64,000 nt of DNA from Streptomyces sp. SAJ15 (GCF_007595705.1 NZ_NISY01000015.1:124001-188000), one strand, 5' to 3'; positions 50,335 through 59,819 are shown, counted from the stretch's first letter. Numbers and translations: made by a program. The notes: generated from the sequence alone by a model not told the origin.

Positions 50335-50401
50335 GCGGAGGCCACCCGGCGTGGCGAGGACGGTGCCGGAGGAGAGCCCCGGCCCCGTCGTCGCCCGCGC
50401 G

Positions 50402-52360
50402 CTAGAACGTGGGCACCTTCTCGTCCTCGGGGACCTTCAGCCACACGGCCTTCGACGGCGTCCCCTCGCCGTCGAGCACATGGAGCATGTACCAACCGGG
50501 CGGCACCAGGGACGGGTCCTTGGGGACGGTGATCGTGACGTCGTCCTTGGTGGTGGTGAACTCCACCTCGATCGACCGCTGCTCGATGTTGGTGACATGG
50601 GTGAAGGAACCGGGCCGGACCAGCCGCGCCTTCCGGATCTTCGCGGCGTCCGCGGTGCGGTACGTGGCCTTCCCGCCCAGCTTCACCACCTTCCGCTCGG
50701 TGTCGCTCAGCGCGGGGCGTGAGTCGCGGTAGAGGTACGGCGGCGAGTAGATGTCGATCTGCTGCTGGAACTTCCCGGGCTTGGTGTTGGCCTTGTCGCC
50801 GAAGAGCGAGTCGGAGCCGAAGGTCATCACCCGGCCGTCGGGCAGCAGCAGCGCCCCGGAGTGGTAGTTGCGCCCGACCAGCGGGTCCGCGACCCCGCGC
50901 GAGGTGTTGGTCTTCGGGTCGAAGATCTCGGCCCTGAGGACGTTGCTGGCGCTGCGCCCGCGGTAGTCGCCGGAGCCGTTGGTGGTGAGGACCGTGTCGT
51001 CGGGCAGGATCACGCTGCTCGGGTAGCGGGCCTTGGCGTACAGCGGCGGGCCGTCCTTGAAGCGCGGGTTCTTGTCGTGCAGGTCCACGATCCGGGTCTT
51101 CTCGGTGGACTTGGGATCCTCGCCGACCCCGCCGCCGCCGAGCACCATGTACCGCTGGTCCTGCGCGGGCGGCAGCAGCACGGACATGGAGGTCTCCAGG
51201 GCGTCCGGGTCGCTGATGCCGGGCACCACGTCGAACTGGTTGGTCTTCACGTCCCACAGCCCGGGGGTGCGCCCCTTGTCGGCCGGTCCGTAGCCGGCGT
51301 TGGAGCCGGTGTAGAAGATCTTCCCCTTCTCGGTGAGGAAGAGCGCCGGGTAGGTGGGGAAGAACCGCTGCTTGGGCAGGTAGGTCCACTTCTTGGTCTT
51401 GGGGTCGTACAGTTCGTTCTTCCCCGGCACGACCTGGCCGATCTCGTCGAGCCCGGAGACCGAGAGCACCTTTCCGTCCTGGAGTGTGGTGAGTGTCGGA
51501 TACCAGCGCGCCTCGTTCATCGGGTCGACCGGGATGTAGCGCTCGCTGACCGGGTCGAATTCAAAGGAATCCCTGATGCCCTGGAAGTCCTTCTTGTCGA
51601 AGGAGAGCTTCTGCGCGATGCCGTAGAAGTTCTGGGCGTCCTTTCCCTTGAGGCCCGCGATGCGGTAGTTGTCCTCGGTGCCGGTCTGGTGTTTCTCGCC
51701 CTTGTGGAGCGCCTCCACATAGACCCGGGCGGTGCTGGCGGTCACCGTGACCTTGCCGGTCTTCTTGTTCTTGGTCTTCTTGGCGCGCGGCACCAGCACC
51801 GGGTCCTTGGACTCGAACGTCTTTCCGTTCGCCTTTCCGGTGAAACGGGTGCCGGCGGGGAAGGTCCGCGGCTTGTCCGGGTTCTCGTTGTGGACGAACA
51901 TCAGCCCGCCGGCCTTCTCGACGTCGCCCTCCAGCTTCTCGTACCGCTGGGTGCCGCCGGCGACCAGGAGTCTGCCGTCCGGGAGCTGGGTGTGCCCGGC
52001 GCAGAACATGTCCTTGGGGGTGGGGATGTTCTTGAAGGTGTTGTCCTCGGGGTTCCACAGCACCGACCGGAAGGACTTGGCGGCGAAGTTGGCCGCGTTG
52101 TTGCCGGAGCCGGCCACCAGCAGCACCTTGCCGGTGTTGAGCAGGGCGGCGTGGATCGTGTTGATGCGGTTGTCCTCGGGAACGTCCACCACCCTCCAGT
52201 GGCCGTTCTTCGCCTTGTACTCCGGTCGGTTGATTTTGTAGTGATGGTATTTGTCGGCGCTGAAACGGTAGAGGGCCGGTCCGTTGAACCCGGCCAGCAC
52301 AATCACGGCCGCCGCACCGACCGCGTAGCGGCGGGTGCGGCGTGTGGGTCGGTACTTCAC
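50402..52360 (-). CDS. glxA: GlxA mononuclear copper radical oxidase (galactose oxidase-like)
   Basis: A 652-residue secreted or membrane-anchored protein starting at GTG. The N-terminal helix (YAVGAAAVIVLAGFNGPALY) is followed by a seven-bladed kelch beta-propeller with repeated LLVAGG/VLVSG-type motifs and a C-terminal DUF1929 immunoglobulin-like domain ending at VWLKVPEDEKVPTF. GlxA contains a Tyr-Cys cross-linked copper site and in Streptomyces makes the tip-glycan structure with CslA. The start overlaps the cslA stop by 4 bases (GTGA), so synthesis is coupled. Identification rests on this pairing and the domain order. Confidence 0.93.
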   Translation of the reverse strand: MKYRPTRRTRRYAVGAAAVIVLAGFNGPALYRFSADKYHHYKINRPEYKAKNGHWRVVDVPEDNRINTIHAALLNTGKVLLVAGSGNNAANFAAKSFRSVLWNPEDNTFKNIPTPKDMFCAGHTQLPDGRLLVAGGTQRYEKLEGDVEKAGGLMFVHNENPDKPRTFPAGTRFTGKANGKTFESKDPVLVPRAKKTKNKKTGKVTVTASTARVYVEALHKGEKHQTGTEDNYRIAGLKGKDAQNFYGIAQKLSFDKKDFQGIRDSFEFDPVSERYIPVDPMNEARWYPTLTTLQDGKVLSVSGLDEIGQVVPGKNELYDPKTKKWTYLPKQRFFPTYPALFLTEKGKIFYTGSNAGYGPADKGRTPGLWDVKTNQFDVVPGISDPDALETSMSVLLPPAQDQRYMVLGGGGVGEDPKSTEKTRIVDLHDKNPRFKDGPPLYAKARYPSSVILPDDTVLTTNGSGDYRGRSASNVLRAEIFDPKTNTSRGVADPLVGRNYHSGALLLPDGRVMTFGSDSLFGDKANTKPGKFQQQIDIYSPPYLYRDSRPALSDTERKVVKLGGKATYRTADAAKIRKARLVRPGSFTHVTNIEQRSIEVEFTTTKDDVTITVPKDPSLVPPGWYMLHVLDGEGTPSKAVWLKVPEDEKVPTF

Positions 52361-54195
52361 TTGTCACGTCCCCCAAGGGCGGTCTTCGACTTCCGTTTCT
52401 CCTGGCGCACGGTCCACCGCCAGGCGATGATCGGGGCTGCCGTGATGACGAGCGCGAGAGAGGCCCAAACGGTCATCGCGGGATGACTGTGGCCGAAGTA
52501 GAAGGACGAGGCGAGCGACCCGCCGAAGACCAACAGGAAGAAGAGGTGGATACGGAAGGTTCCGAACAGCGTGTCGGGGCTGGCCGAGTCTCCTTTCGGG
52601 GTCACCACGAACCTGCTCTTGCGGCGCAGTACGGCATCCATGAGCGAGCGTGCGTAGATGGGTGCGGAGAGTGCGGACATCACCATTCCGGCGACCCCGC
52701 CGGAGCCCTCGGGCTCGTGCGGGGAGACGTTGTGCCGCCGGTTCCAGATGTACAGGCCGATCTGCAGGGCGGAGGCGTTGCCGTAGAGCATCATCCAGGT
52801 GACCGGGTCGACCTGGAGTCCGGCGGCGCCGAAGCCGAGGAAGAGCGCGCAGCTCAGGGCGGCGAGGATCCAGTTGAGCGCCGACATCGGGTAGAAGATG
52901 ATCATCATCGTGTAGTTGAAGAACGTGCCCGGCGGCAGGGTGAAGGGCGCCTTCCAGAACTGCTTGAGGATCGTCTCGTAGGTGCCGCGGGACCAGCGCA
53001 ACTGCTGGGTGAAGAAGTCGGTCCACGCGTTCGGCCCCTCGCCGACGGCGAGCACGTCCGGGGTGTACACCGAGCGCCACTTCTTCCCGGTGGCCGGATT
53101 GCGGTGTCGGTGCAGCTCGAAGCCGGTGGCCATGTCCTCGGTGATGGAGTCGTAGAGGCCGCCGATTCCTTTCAGCGCACTGATGCGCACGGCGTTGCTC
53201 GTGCCCACGAACATCGGTGCGCCGTAGGCGTTTCCGGCCCGCTGGATGAGCGCGTGGAAGAGGAACTGCTGGCTCTCGGCGGCCTTGGTGACGGCCGCGT
53301 CGTAGTTCCCGTAGACCTGCGGTCCGATGACGAAGGCGACGTCCGGGTCGCGGAAGAAGCCGAGCATCCGCTCCAGGTAGTTGGGGAGCGGGACGTGGTC
53401 GGTGTCGACGGAGGCGAAGTAGTCGTAGTCGTCGCCGTGGGCGTCCAGCCAGGCGTTGTAGTTGCCGTGCTTGGTCCTGGCGCGGTGCGGGCCCGACGGT
53501 TGGTTCCACCTCGCCACGCCCTTGCGGCTGAAGTGGTGCACGCCGAGGCGGGCGCAGACCCGCTTGACCTCCGGGTCGTCGCCCTCGTCCAGCAGCCAGA
53601 CGTGCATCACCCCGCGGTGGCGCACTCTGACCGCCGCCTCCAGGGTGCGGGTCACCATCTCCAACGGCTCCTTGCCGGGCACGAAGGAGGTGAGGAAGGC
53701 GACGCGGGTGCCGGACTCGGGCACCACCGGGATCGGGTCGCGGGCCACCAGGGTGGCGTGGGCGTTGGACGTCACGTTCAGGGTGCGGAAGAACTCGATC
53801 AGCCCTATGGACACCAGCATGACCGTGTCCAGCACCACCATGACCTGCGAGGAGCCGCCGCGCTCGCTCCAGTGGTCCGGCTGCATCAGCCACAGCAGCA
53901 GCCCCAGGGAGACCAGCGGTGCGGCGCCCAGGAGCAGCGCGGCGCCGATGCGGTGCGGCTCGTCGGCCACCAGGCTGCGGTAGCGCACCCGGTAGGGCCG
54001 GCTGGGGTCCGGCTGGGTCAGGGGGCCGGCGAGCCGGCTGTAGTGCTCGTAGTCGTAGCGCGGCAGCGGCTTGCGCGGCGGCGGCTGACGGTGCCGGTCG
54101 GGCCCGGCCTGGTGTGGCCGCGGCACGCGGAGGCGTGTCGTCGCGGATGGGTCAAAGGTGTGGTGTTGCCGGGCGCCAGTCGGCGTCGACGTCAT
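52357..54195 (-). CDS. cslA: Cellulose synthase-like glycosyltransferase CslA
   Basis: A 612-residue GT2 family membrane enzyme with six to eight membrane helices. Motifs: a D-containing strand VWLLDEGDDPEV, DxD in FASVDTDHVPLPN, ITEDMATGFEL, and the QxxRW motif in TQQLRWSRGTYETI, which together define processive beta-glycan synthases. It makes the beta-glucan at hyphal tips needed for aerial growth and for attachment. It is followed by glxA with a 4-base overlap. The ATG at 54195 was chosen from the in-frame options because the sequence before it is Arg/Pro/Gly-rich and not domain-like. Confidence 0.95.
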   Translation of the reverse strand: MTSTPTGARQHHTFDPSATTRLRVPRPHQAGPDRHRQPPPRKPLPRYDYEHYSRLAGPLTQPDPSRPYRVRYRSLVADEPHRIGAALLLGAAPLVSLGLLLWLMQPDHWSERGGSSQVMVVLDTVMLVSIGLIEFFRTLNVTSNAHATLVARDPIPVVPESGTRVAFLTSFVPGKEPLEMVTRTLEAAVRVRHRGVMHVWLLDEGDDPEVKRVCARLGVHHFSRKGVARWNQPSGPHRARTKHGNYNAWLDAHGDDYDYFASVDTDHVPLPNYLERMLGFFRDPDVAFVIGPQVYGNYDAAVTKAAESQQFLFHALIQRAGNAYGAPMFVGTSNAVRISALKGIGGLYDSITEDMATGFELHRHRNPATGKKWRSVYTPDVLAVGEGPNAWTDFFTQQLRWSRGTYETILKQFWKAPFTLPPGTFFNYTMMIIFYPMSALNWILAALSCALFLGFGAAGLQVDPVTWMMLYGNASALQIGLYIWNRRHNVSPHEPEGSGGVAGMVMSALSAPIYARSLMDAVLRRKSRFVVTPKGDSASPDTLFGTFRIHLFFLLVFGGSLASSFYFGHSHPAMTVWASLALVITAAPIIAWRWTVRQEKRKSKTALGGRDK

Positions 54196-54578
54196 AAGTC
54201 CATCCCCCCGCACGCAAGGCTGACTGCGTGTCTCACTGTTCGGCCCTCGCCCAGTCCCCCATGGACCGCTGGGGACGCCGCCGCGCGGGGCGGCCGTCCC
54301 TCGGATTGCAGGTGACAAAAAATGGACGACTGCCTTCCGGTTCCTTGAGCGTCGACCGGACCCCCTCTGGCCGATCGCCTCCGGCGGTGTCCAACTCCGC
54401 TGTGTGAAAGCTGTTTTGGAGCCTGTGCACCCAGCTCAGGGTCTCGAACGGAACTCCATGATCGCAAGGGTGAAACGCGGTGTTTACCGGGCAAAGGTGC
54501 GTAATGACCCAGACGGGGCAGCGGGGGGAATGGGGCGTCGCGCGGGGCCGGTGTGCGGCGTCTGGCGCGGAGGCCGGT
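54196..54578. other. Intergenic region between cslA and the GntR gene
   Basis: 383 bp that hold the cslA promoter and the 3' end of the GntR transcript. No gene, tRNA or strong palindrome is seen. It is less GC-rich than the flanks between about 54300 and 54480, as promoter regions are. Confidence 0.45.
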
Positions 54579-55274
54579 TCAGCCGCGGTGTGCGGAGCGC
54601 AGTCGCGCGCGGATGTTGCCGAAGTGGTCGCGCACGGCGTCCTCGGCGCGCACCGCGTCGCCAGAGCGTACCGCCTCCAGGATCGCCCGGTGCTGGATGC
54701 AGGTGATCCGGGGGTCCTGTGGTACGTCGACGAGATCGGTGCGCACCCGGTGGAAGGCGTCCCAGAACGCCTCCAGCACCTCGCTGAGCAGCGCGTTGTC
54801 CAGCCCGCGGTAGAGCGCGGCATGGAAGGCCCGGTCGGTGTCGGCGCGGACGTCGCCCGTGGCCGACTCCTTCTCCATCCGCTCCACCAGGGCGTCCAGC
54901 TCGGCGAGGTCGGCCTCCGGTATTCGCCCGGCCAGCCGGGCGACCAGCCCGGTCTCCACCGCCTCGCGCAGCTCCAGCAGCTGGAGCAGGCTCTCCTCGC
55001 CGCGGTAGTGGCCGGCCACGGTGCGGAAGGTGAGGCCCTCGATCATCGGCGCCATCGACATCGGACCGACATACGTGCCGAAGCCGTGGCGGATCTCCAC
55101 GATGCCCATGGCCTGGAGCGCCTTCAGCGCCTCGCGCACCGAGTTGCGGCTGACGCCCAGCAGCTCCATCAGCTCGGGTTCGGTCGGCAGCGGGGCTCCC
55201 GAGGGCAGCCGTCGGTCGATGATCAGCCTCTTGATCCGCTCCTGGATGTCGCGCGCCATTCCGCGACTGTGCAC
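54579..55274 (-). CDS. FadR/GntR-family transcriptional regulator
   Basis: A 231-residue regulator. The winged helix IDRRLPSGAPLPTEPELMEL, LGVSRNSVREALKALQAMGI is typical GntR; the C-terminal all-helical FCD domain follows, with its metal-binding residues in DRAFHAALYRGLDN and HRAILEAVRSGDA. It likely binds a small carboxylate. GTG at 55274 was chosen because GGGGAG lies 6 nt upstream of it; the GTG at 55280 touches the ribosome-binding site directly, and an ATG at 55259 is a further option. The ligand is unknown. Confidence 0.9.
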   Translation of the reverse strand: MHSRGMARDIQERIKRLIIDRRLPSGAPLPTEPELMELLGVSRNSVREALKALQAMGIVEIRHGFGTYVGPMSMAPMIEGLTFRTVAGHYRGEESLLQLLELREAVETGLVARLAGRIPEADLAELDALVERMEKESATGDVRADTDRAFHAALYRGLDNALLSEVLEAFWDAFHRVRTDLVDVPQDPRITCIQHRAILEAVRSGDAVRAEDAVRDHFGNIRARLRSAHRG

Positions 55275-55385
55275 CGCCACCTCCCCTTTTGGCCAGCGGT
55301 GCGACGGAACGACGCGAGCCGATGCCCGGCCGCGGGCATGACGAGGGGCCTCCCCGCCGATGGCGAGAAGGCCCCTCGTATCACG

Positions 55386-55459
55386 TGCGCCGCCAGGGAC
55401 TCGAACCCCGGACCCGCTGATTAAGAGTCAGCTGCTCTAACCAACTGAGCTAGCGGCGC
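55386..55459 (-). tRNA. tRNA-Lys (anticodon CUU)
   Basis: A 74-nt cloverleaf on the minus strand: acceptor GCGCCGC/GCGGCGC with discriminator A, D-arm AGCTCAGTTGGTTAGAGC, anticodon arm CTGA-CTCTTAA-TCAG reading CTT (lysine AAG), and the T-arm with GGTTCGAGTCC. CCA is not encoded. It lies between the GntR and the P-loop kinase genes. Confidence 0.95.
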
Positions 55460-55539
55460 TCGCTGACGAAGGAAACTTTACCTGATGGGAGAGGGTGCTC
55501 CGGACCACCCGCCTCCGGGCCCGCCCTAGGGTGGCCGGC

Positions 55540-56229
55540 ATGGACATCGCAGAGCTGGCCGAGGACGCCTGGGGACTGTGCGGCGGCGCCTCCCCGGCGG
55601 GCTCCGGGCACCGCGCCGCGGGCGGCGCCGGGACCGCCCCCGGGCGTCGGGTGCTGGGCATCGCCGGGCCGCCCGGCGCCGGGAAGTCGACCCTGGCCCG
55701 GGCGCTGGTCGCGGAGGTGAACCGGCGCCACGGCCCCGACACCGCCGGCTATCTTCCGCTCGACGGCTTCCACCTCTCCAACGCCCAGCTGGAGCGGCTG
55801 GCGCTCACCTCCCGCAAGGGCTCCGCCCCCAGCTTCGACGTGTGGGGCTACGCCGCGCTGCTGCACCGCGTCGTCGCCGAGCCCGAGCGCGAGATCTATG
55901 TGCCGGACTACGACCGTGCCCTGCACGAGCCCGTCGCCGCTCGGCACCGGGTGGCGCCCGGGGCCCCGCTGGTGATCACCGAGGGGAACTACCTCGGCTG
56001 CGACACCCCGGGCTGGCGCGACGCCCGTCGCCATCTGGCCGCCCTGTGGTACCTGGAGGCCCCGGACGAGGTCCGGCACGAGCGGCTGGTGGCCCGGCAG
56101 CTGGCGGGCGGGCGCGACGCGGGGGCCGCGGCCGCCTGGGTGACGGACAACGACCATCCCAACGGAGAGCTGGTGAAGCGGAGCAGGTCCCGCTGCGACC
56201 GGGTGCTCGCACCGGTCCGGCTGCCCTAG
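55540..56229 (+). CDS. Nucleoside/sugar-type P-loop kinase (PanK/YggC-like family)
   Basis: A 229-residue kinase. The P-loop is GIAGPPGAGKSTLARAL, followed by LPLDGFHLSN (phosphate-acceptor helix) and YVPDYDRALHEPV. The layout fits the uridine kinase/PanK superfamily branch of small actinobacterial kinases, often annotated nucleoside/nucleotide kinase. The acceptor is not known. The ATG at 55540 has GTGG upstream only, so the start is moderately certain. Confidence 0.85.
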   Translation: MDIAELAEDAWGLCGGASPAGSGHRAAGGAGTAPGRRVLGIAGPPGAGKSTLARALVAEVNRRHGPDTAGYLPLDGFHLSNAQLERLALTSRKGSAPSFDVWGYAALLHRVVAEPEREIYVPDYDRALHEPVAARHRVAPGAPLVITEGNYLGCDTPGWRDARRHLAALWYLEAPDEVRHERLVARQLAGGRDAGAAAAWVTDNDHPNGELVKRSRSRCDRVLAPVRLP

Positions 56230-56256
56230 ACGCCAGACGCCAGACGCCAGACGCCA
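56229..56256. repeat. Four tandem copies of the 7-mer gacgcca
   Basis: Four exact head-to-tail 7-bp copies immediately after the kinase stop codon. A simple slippage-prone run without other structure. Confidence 0.85.
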
Positions 56257-56327
56257 TGTGCCGGGTGCCGGGTCCCAGGCGCTGCGGGCTGGGCGCTCGG
56301 CGGGAGTGCCGCGACGGGTCGTCGATC

Positions 56328-56360
56328 GCCCGCCCCCGGTGGGCCCCGCCGGGGGCGGGC
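56328..56360. terminator. Bidirectional terminator between the kinase and ccdA genes
   Basis: A perfect 12-bp stem, GCCCGCCCCCGG/CCGGGGGCGGGC, with a 9-nt loop, in the convergent gap; it touches the stop codon of the ccdA gene. Confidence 0.85.
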
Positions 56361-57214
56361 TACCCGCCCCGTTCCGTCTCCTCCTCCGGGCGGGGCTGCC
56401 GCAGGGCGACCCGGGCCAGGGCCGCGGCCACCACCAGCGCCACCACCGCCAGCAGGGCGTAGTCCGGCACCGCGTCCCCGATCCGCCGCGCCGTGCGTTC
56501 CAGGGCGAACTCCTGGTCGGCGTCGAGGACGCCGGGGAGCGCGGAGGTGCCGTTGTAGCGGAGGAAGAGAGCGCCGATGCCGATGAAGAAGACGCCGGAG
56601 AGGAGGGAGGTGGTGTGCAGCCGGAGCCGGCCCAGCGACAGCTCGCGGCCGCGCAGCCAGCGTCGCCGACCGAGCTCGAAGCGATCCCACAGCAGGGCCA
56701 GCAGGAACAGCGGCAGGGCCATCCCCAGTGCGTAGACCGCCAGCATGGAGGCCCCGTAGGCGGCGTTGCCGCTGATCGCGGTCACCGTGAGCACGGCGCC
56801 CAGGATCGGCCCGGCGCAGAAGCCGGCCAGTCCGTAGACGCAGCCGAGCAGAAAGGTGGCCGCGGCGGAGGCGGCCGAGCGCGGGGTGATCCGGCCCGCG
56901 GCCGCCTGGGCGCGGCGGGAGGCGAAGCCCAGCCCCAGGATCTGCGCGAGGCCGAGCGCGATCACCGTCCAGCCGCCGATGGAGATCAGCAGGTCGCGAT
57001 GGCCGTTGAAGAGGCGGCTGGCGGCGCTGGAGGCCGCGCCGATCGGCACCAGTGTGGTGGCGAGCCCGAGGTAGAAGACGCCGGTGCGCGCCAGCAGCCG
57101 TCCCGGTGACGCGAGGGAGTAGGCGAAGAACGCGGGCAGCAGCAGCGCGCTGCACGGGCTGAGCAGGGCGAGGGCGCCGCCGAGGAAGGCGGCCAGATAG
57201 CCGATGTCGGTCAC
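56360..57214 (-). CDS. CcdA/DsbD-type membrane thiol reductant transporter
   Basis: A 284-residue membrane protein with about six to seven helices, starting at GTG. LLSPCSALLLPAFFAYSL has the first redox cysteine (Cys21) after a Pro, and GLAGFCAGPILGAVLTV has the second, the CcdA signature. It carries electrons from cytoplasmic thioredoxin across the membrane to periplasmic DsbA-like or cytochrome c maturation partners. The start overlaps the DsbA-like gene stop by 4 bases, so they are coupled. The C-terminal extension is acidic. Confidence 0.87.
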   Translation of the reverse strand: MTDIGYLAAFLGGALALLSPCSALLLPAFFAYSLASPGRLLARTGVFYLGLATTLVPIGAASSAASRLFNGHRDLLISIGGWTVIALGLAQILGLGFASRRAQAAAGRITPRSAASAAATFLLGCVYGLAGFCAGPILGAVLTVTAISGNAAYGASMLAVYALGMALPLFLLALLWDRFELGRRRWLRGRELSLGRLRLHTTSLLSGVFFIGIGALFLRYNGTSALPGVLDADQEFALERTARRIGDAVPDYALLAVVALVVAAALARVALRQPRPEEETERGG

Positions 57215-57987
57215 TTGCCGTCCGCCTTGGGGCCCGCGGGCCGCTCGGCGCCGCCGCTGGCCTTGGTCGCCGCCAGCGCCTCGTCGATGACCTGCTCGAA
57301 CACCTCGGTGGGCTGGGCCCCGGCCACCGGCCGCCCGTTGATCAGGAAGGACGGGGTGGACTGCACGCCGATGCGGTAGCCCTCCTCCGCGTCCCGCTTG
57401 AGGGCCGCCTTGGCGTCCGAGCCCTCCATGTCCTCGGCGAAGCGGTCCAGGTCCCGCACGCCGCTCTCCTCGGCCAGGTCGATCAGCTTGTCCTCGGCGA
57501 GCGCGTCGCCCTTGCGGAGCTTGGCGAAGAGGGTGTCGTGGAACGGGCGGAAGCGGCCCTGCTGGGCGGCGGCCCAGGAGGCGCGGGCGGCCCGCTCGGA
57601 GTCCGCGCCGAAGACGGTGAAGTTGCGGAACTCGATGCGCAGCACCCCGCGGTCGACGTACTTCTCGATCAGCTTCGGCTGGGTCTCGCGGGTGAAGCGG
57701 CCGCAGTACGAGCACTGGTAGTCGGCGTACTCGACGAGCACCACGGGCGCGTCGTGGCGGCCGAGGGCCAGCTTGTCGCCGCCCTCGCGCCGCGAGGTGG
57801 CCTTGGCCAGCTGGTCGTAGAGCCGCTGCCGCTCGGGGTCGGTGGTGCGCTGTCCCGCGGGGGCGTCGGCGGCCGGTGCGGAGTCGTCGTCTTGGGTGAA
57901 GGCGAGGGCGGTGGCGACGAGGGAGACGATGAGCGCGACGACGGCGCCGATCGCCGCGAGTCGCCGGGTGGTGGTGCGTGCGGGCAT
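57211..57987 (-). CDS. Secreted DsbA-family thioredoxin-like protein
   Basis: A 258-residue exported or membrane-anchored protein with an N-terminal helix (about 10-30) and a thioredoxin-fold DsbA-like domain: the active site CSYC (Cys92-Cys95) in EYADYQCSYCGRFTRETQPK, the cis-Pro loop GVQSTPSFLINGRPVAG, and the final helical region. It makes or isomerises disulfides in secreted proteins, and is followed by the CcdA reductant transporter with a 4-base overlap. The ATG at 57987 was chosen as the start of the hydrophobic N terminus. Confidence 0.92.
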   Translation of the reverse strand: MPARTTTRRLAAIGAVVALIVSLVATALAFTQDDDSAPAADAPAGQRTTDPERQRLYDQLAKATSRREGGDKLALGRHDAPVVLVEYADYQCSYCGRFTRETQPKLIEKYVDRGVLRIEFRNFTVFGADSERAARASWAAAQQGRFRPFHDTLFAKLRKGDALAEDKLIDLAEESGVRDLDRFAEDMEGSDAKAALKRDAEEGYRIGVQSTPSFLINGRPVAGAQPTEVFEQVIDEALAATKASGGAERPAGPKADGK

Positions 57988-58147
57988 GGAGGTGCTCCTG
58001 ATGAGGTCATACGGGATCCGGGCGTGCCGAGGACCGGCCGGGCGCGACGGCGCGAGGGCCCGCGACGCGAGGGCGTCTGGCACGAGGGCCATGGCACCGG
58101 GACGCGTGGCGCGGGGCGCGAGGCGCCAGGTGGCCGGTCGGCGCGGC

Positions 58148-58624
58148 CTAGAGCCTGAGGACCGGGAGGAGTTCCGCGCAGCCCGTCGGGGGCAGCGGCG
58201 GGGCGCGCGGCGGCACCGCGCGCGGGGTGCGGTGCGCGGGCGCGGCGCCGTGGCCGGTGCCGGGGTGTGACAGCGGGTCGAGATGGTGCGGGCCGGAGAG
58301 CGTGGCCAACGCGCCGTCCGAGGCCGGACGTTCGTCGTTCTCGCACTGCGCGGGCGCCCGCGGCGCCAGGGCACGGTCGGCGGTGCCCGCTCGGACGGCC
58401 GCGGCCGCGGCGGCCAGGGCGGTCACCGAGGGGCCCGCCGGCCCGGTCGGCGCCGCGGTCGCCGCGAGGGCCGTCCGGCCGGCCGAGGGGGAGGCGGTCG
58501 CGAGGGCCGTCGGCGCGACGAGACCCAGGCCGAGTACGAGCAACGCCAGCGCGAGCAGGGGCGGGAGGAGTAGCGTCGGAGCGCCGGGGAAACGCGCGGT
58601 CGCGCCGCGCCTCAGCGGCAGCAT
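58148..58624 (-). CDS. Small secreted Ala/Pro-rich protein
   Basis: A 158-residue protein with an N-terminal signal (MLPLRRGATARFPGAPTLLL, then LLALALLVLGLGLVAPTALA) and a low-complexity Ala/Pro/Thr-rich remainder with two cysteines (PAQCENDE, TGCAELLP). No family is recognised. Codon bias is normal. It lies 160 bp downstream of the DsbA-like gene on the same strand, not overlapping. Coding status is moderately supported by the classical signal peptide. Confidence 0.55.
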   Translation of the reverse strand: MLPLRRGATARFPGAPTLLLPPLLALALLVLGLGLVAPTALATASPSAGRTALAATAAPTGPAGPSVTALAAAAAAVRAGTADRALAPRAPAQCENDERPASDGALATLSGPHHLDPLSHPGTGHGAAPAHRTPRAVPPRAPPLPPTGCAELLPVLRL

Positions 58625-58978
58625 GCGCTTCCCCCCTCTCACTCCTTCACCCCTCCACCCAAGCGTGAGCGCTCCTCCACCATGAGCGATCCATCGTAGA
58701 CACGCTGGCAGCAACCGGACAGCGACGCCCGTCCGCGGTCGCTTGCGGTCGTCTCGCCGCCGCGCTCCGTGCCCGGTTCCGGCCCTTCCCAGGGGATGCC
58801 GACAGCTTGCTGACAGCGCGTGCGCGCCGGCGCGCTCCGTTCCGCGCGACCCGGCGCGACGCTGGGGGCTTTGCCCACTCTTTGCCTTACTCCATGCGTT
58901 GACGTCGTCGCTGTGCGCGAATTACTGTCGTCACGGTTTCGATTTCTGCGGCCGACTCACGCATTCAGGCAGAAGAGA

Positions 58979-58994
58979 AATTCCTCGGGGAATT
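58979..58994. promoter_or_regulatory. Perfect palindrome just upstream of the first HTH gene
   Basis: AATTCC and GGAATT are perfect 6-bp arms around TCGG, 27 bp before the start of the HTH gene at 59022. The 397-bp gap (58625-59021) is AT-rich near its right end (58890-58990), as in a promoter. It could be an autoregulatory site. Confidence 0.4.
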
Positions 58995-59021
58995 GTCCAC
59001 CGCGCCGGGTCAGGGGAAGTC

Positions 59022-59819
59022 ATGGCTGGTCTTCCGATGAGACACGGGCCGGAGCACATGCCGGGCCCGGGACCGGCGTGGGACGTTCCGGCACGGGACG
59101 AGGTGGAGCGCGCGCTGCTCGCCGCGCGCGATCTGATCCAGTCCACCGTCGTCCGGCACCGCCGCGAACTGGAACGGGCGTCCCTGGCGGGCGCGGGGCC
59201 CGCCGACGCCGTCGAACGACTGGTCCGCGGGGCGGTCCGCAGCGTCAGCGCCATCCTGTCCGGCGGCAGCGAACAGGAGGCCGCGCTGCTCACCGCGCTC
59301 GACCGGCTGGCGACCGACGGCGGTGGGGAGCACCTCGCCGTACGGCTGCTGTGCGTGCCGCGCACGGTGGACGACAGCCGGGTCGGCTCGGCGGTGCGCG
59401 GCGGTCCGCGCCGCGAGGTGCGGGTGGCCGACGTCGAGCTCCAGGAGGCGTTGCTGGTCGACGGCCGCGTCGCCTATATGGCGCCGCCGCCCGAGCGGGC
59501 GCCCCGCCAGGCGTCGCTGGTGGAGGACTCCGCCACCGTGCGCGCCCTCGACCTGCTCTTCGCCGGCGCCTGGGAGAACGCCGAACCGCTCGCCGACTAC
59601 CCGCGCCTGGGCGGCCGGCTCTCCCCGCGGACCGCGCGCCGGATCCTGGAGTGCCTGTGCACCGGGCACACCGACGAGGTCGCGGCCCGCGCGATGCGGG
59701 TCTCGCTGCGCACCTACCGGCGCTACGTCGCCGAGCTCATGCGCGAGCTCGGCGCGAGCTCGCGCTTCCAGGCCGGGGCGCGCGCGGTGGAACTGGGACT
59801 GCTGCCGGGCCGCCGCTGA
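59022..59819 (+). CDS. HTH transcriptional regulator with LuxR-like C terminus (tandem paralog 1)
   Basis: A 265-residue protein. The N-terminal about 190 residues form an unknown ligand or partner domain (ERALLAARDLIQSTVVRHRR, HLAVRLLCVPRTVDDS, VRVADVELQEALLVDGRVAY). The last about 60 residues form a LuxR/GerE-like HTH: RTARRILECLCTGHTDEVAA, RAMRVSLRTYRRYVAELMRE, LGASSRFQAGARAVELGLL. No response-regulator receiver domain is present. It is nearly parallel throughout to the next gene, so these are tandem duplicates. AGGGGA precedes the ATG. Confidence 0.85.
   Translation: MAGLPMRHGPEHMPGPGPAWDVPARDEVERALLAARDLIQSTVVRHRRELERASLAGAGPADAVERLVRGAVRSVSAILSGGSEQEAALLTALDRLATDGGGEHLAVRLLCVPRTVDDSRVGSAVRGGPRREVRVADVELQEALLVDGRVAYMAPPPERAPRQASLVEDSATVRALDLLFAGAWENAEPLADYPRLGGRLSPRTARRILECLCTGHTDEVAARAMRVSLRTYRRYVAELMRELGASSRFQAGARAVELGLLPGRR

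Noticed and set aside
54233..54823. A 196-residue minus-strand frame upstream of cslA and over the GntR 3' end.
   Set aside because: It overlaps the GntR gene in another frame and has no recognisable domain.
56229..56256. The 7-bp tandem run as a phase-variation switch.
   Set aside because: It starts at the end of the kinase stop codon and lies outside any coding region, so changes in copy number would not shift a frame.
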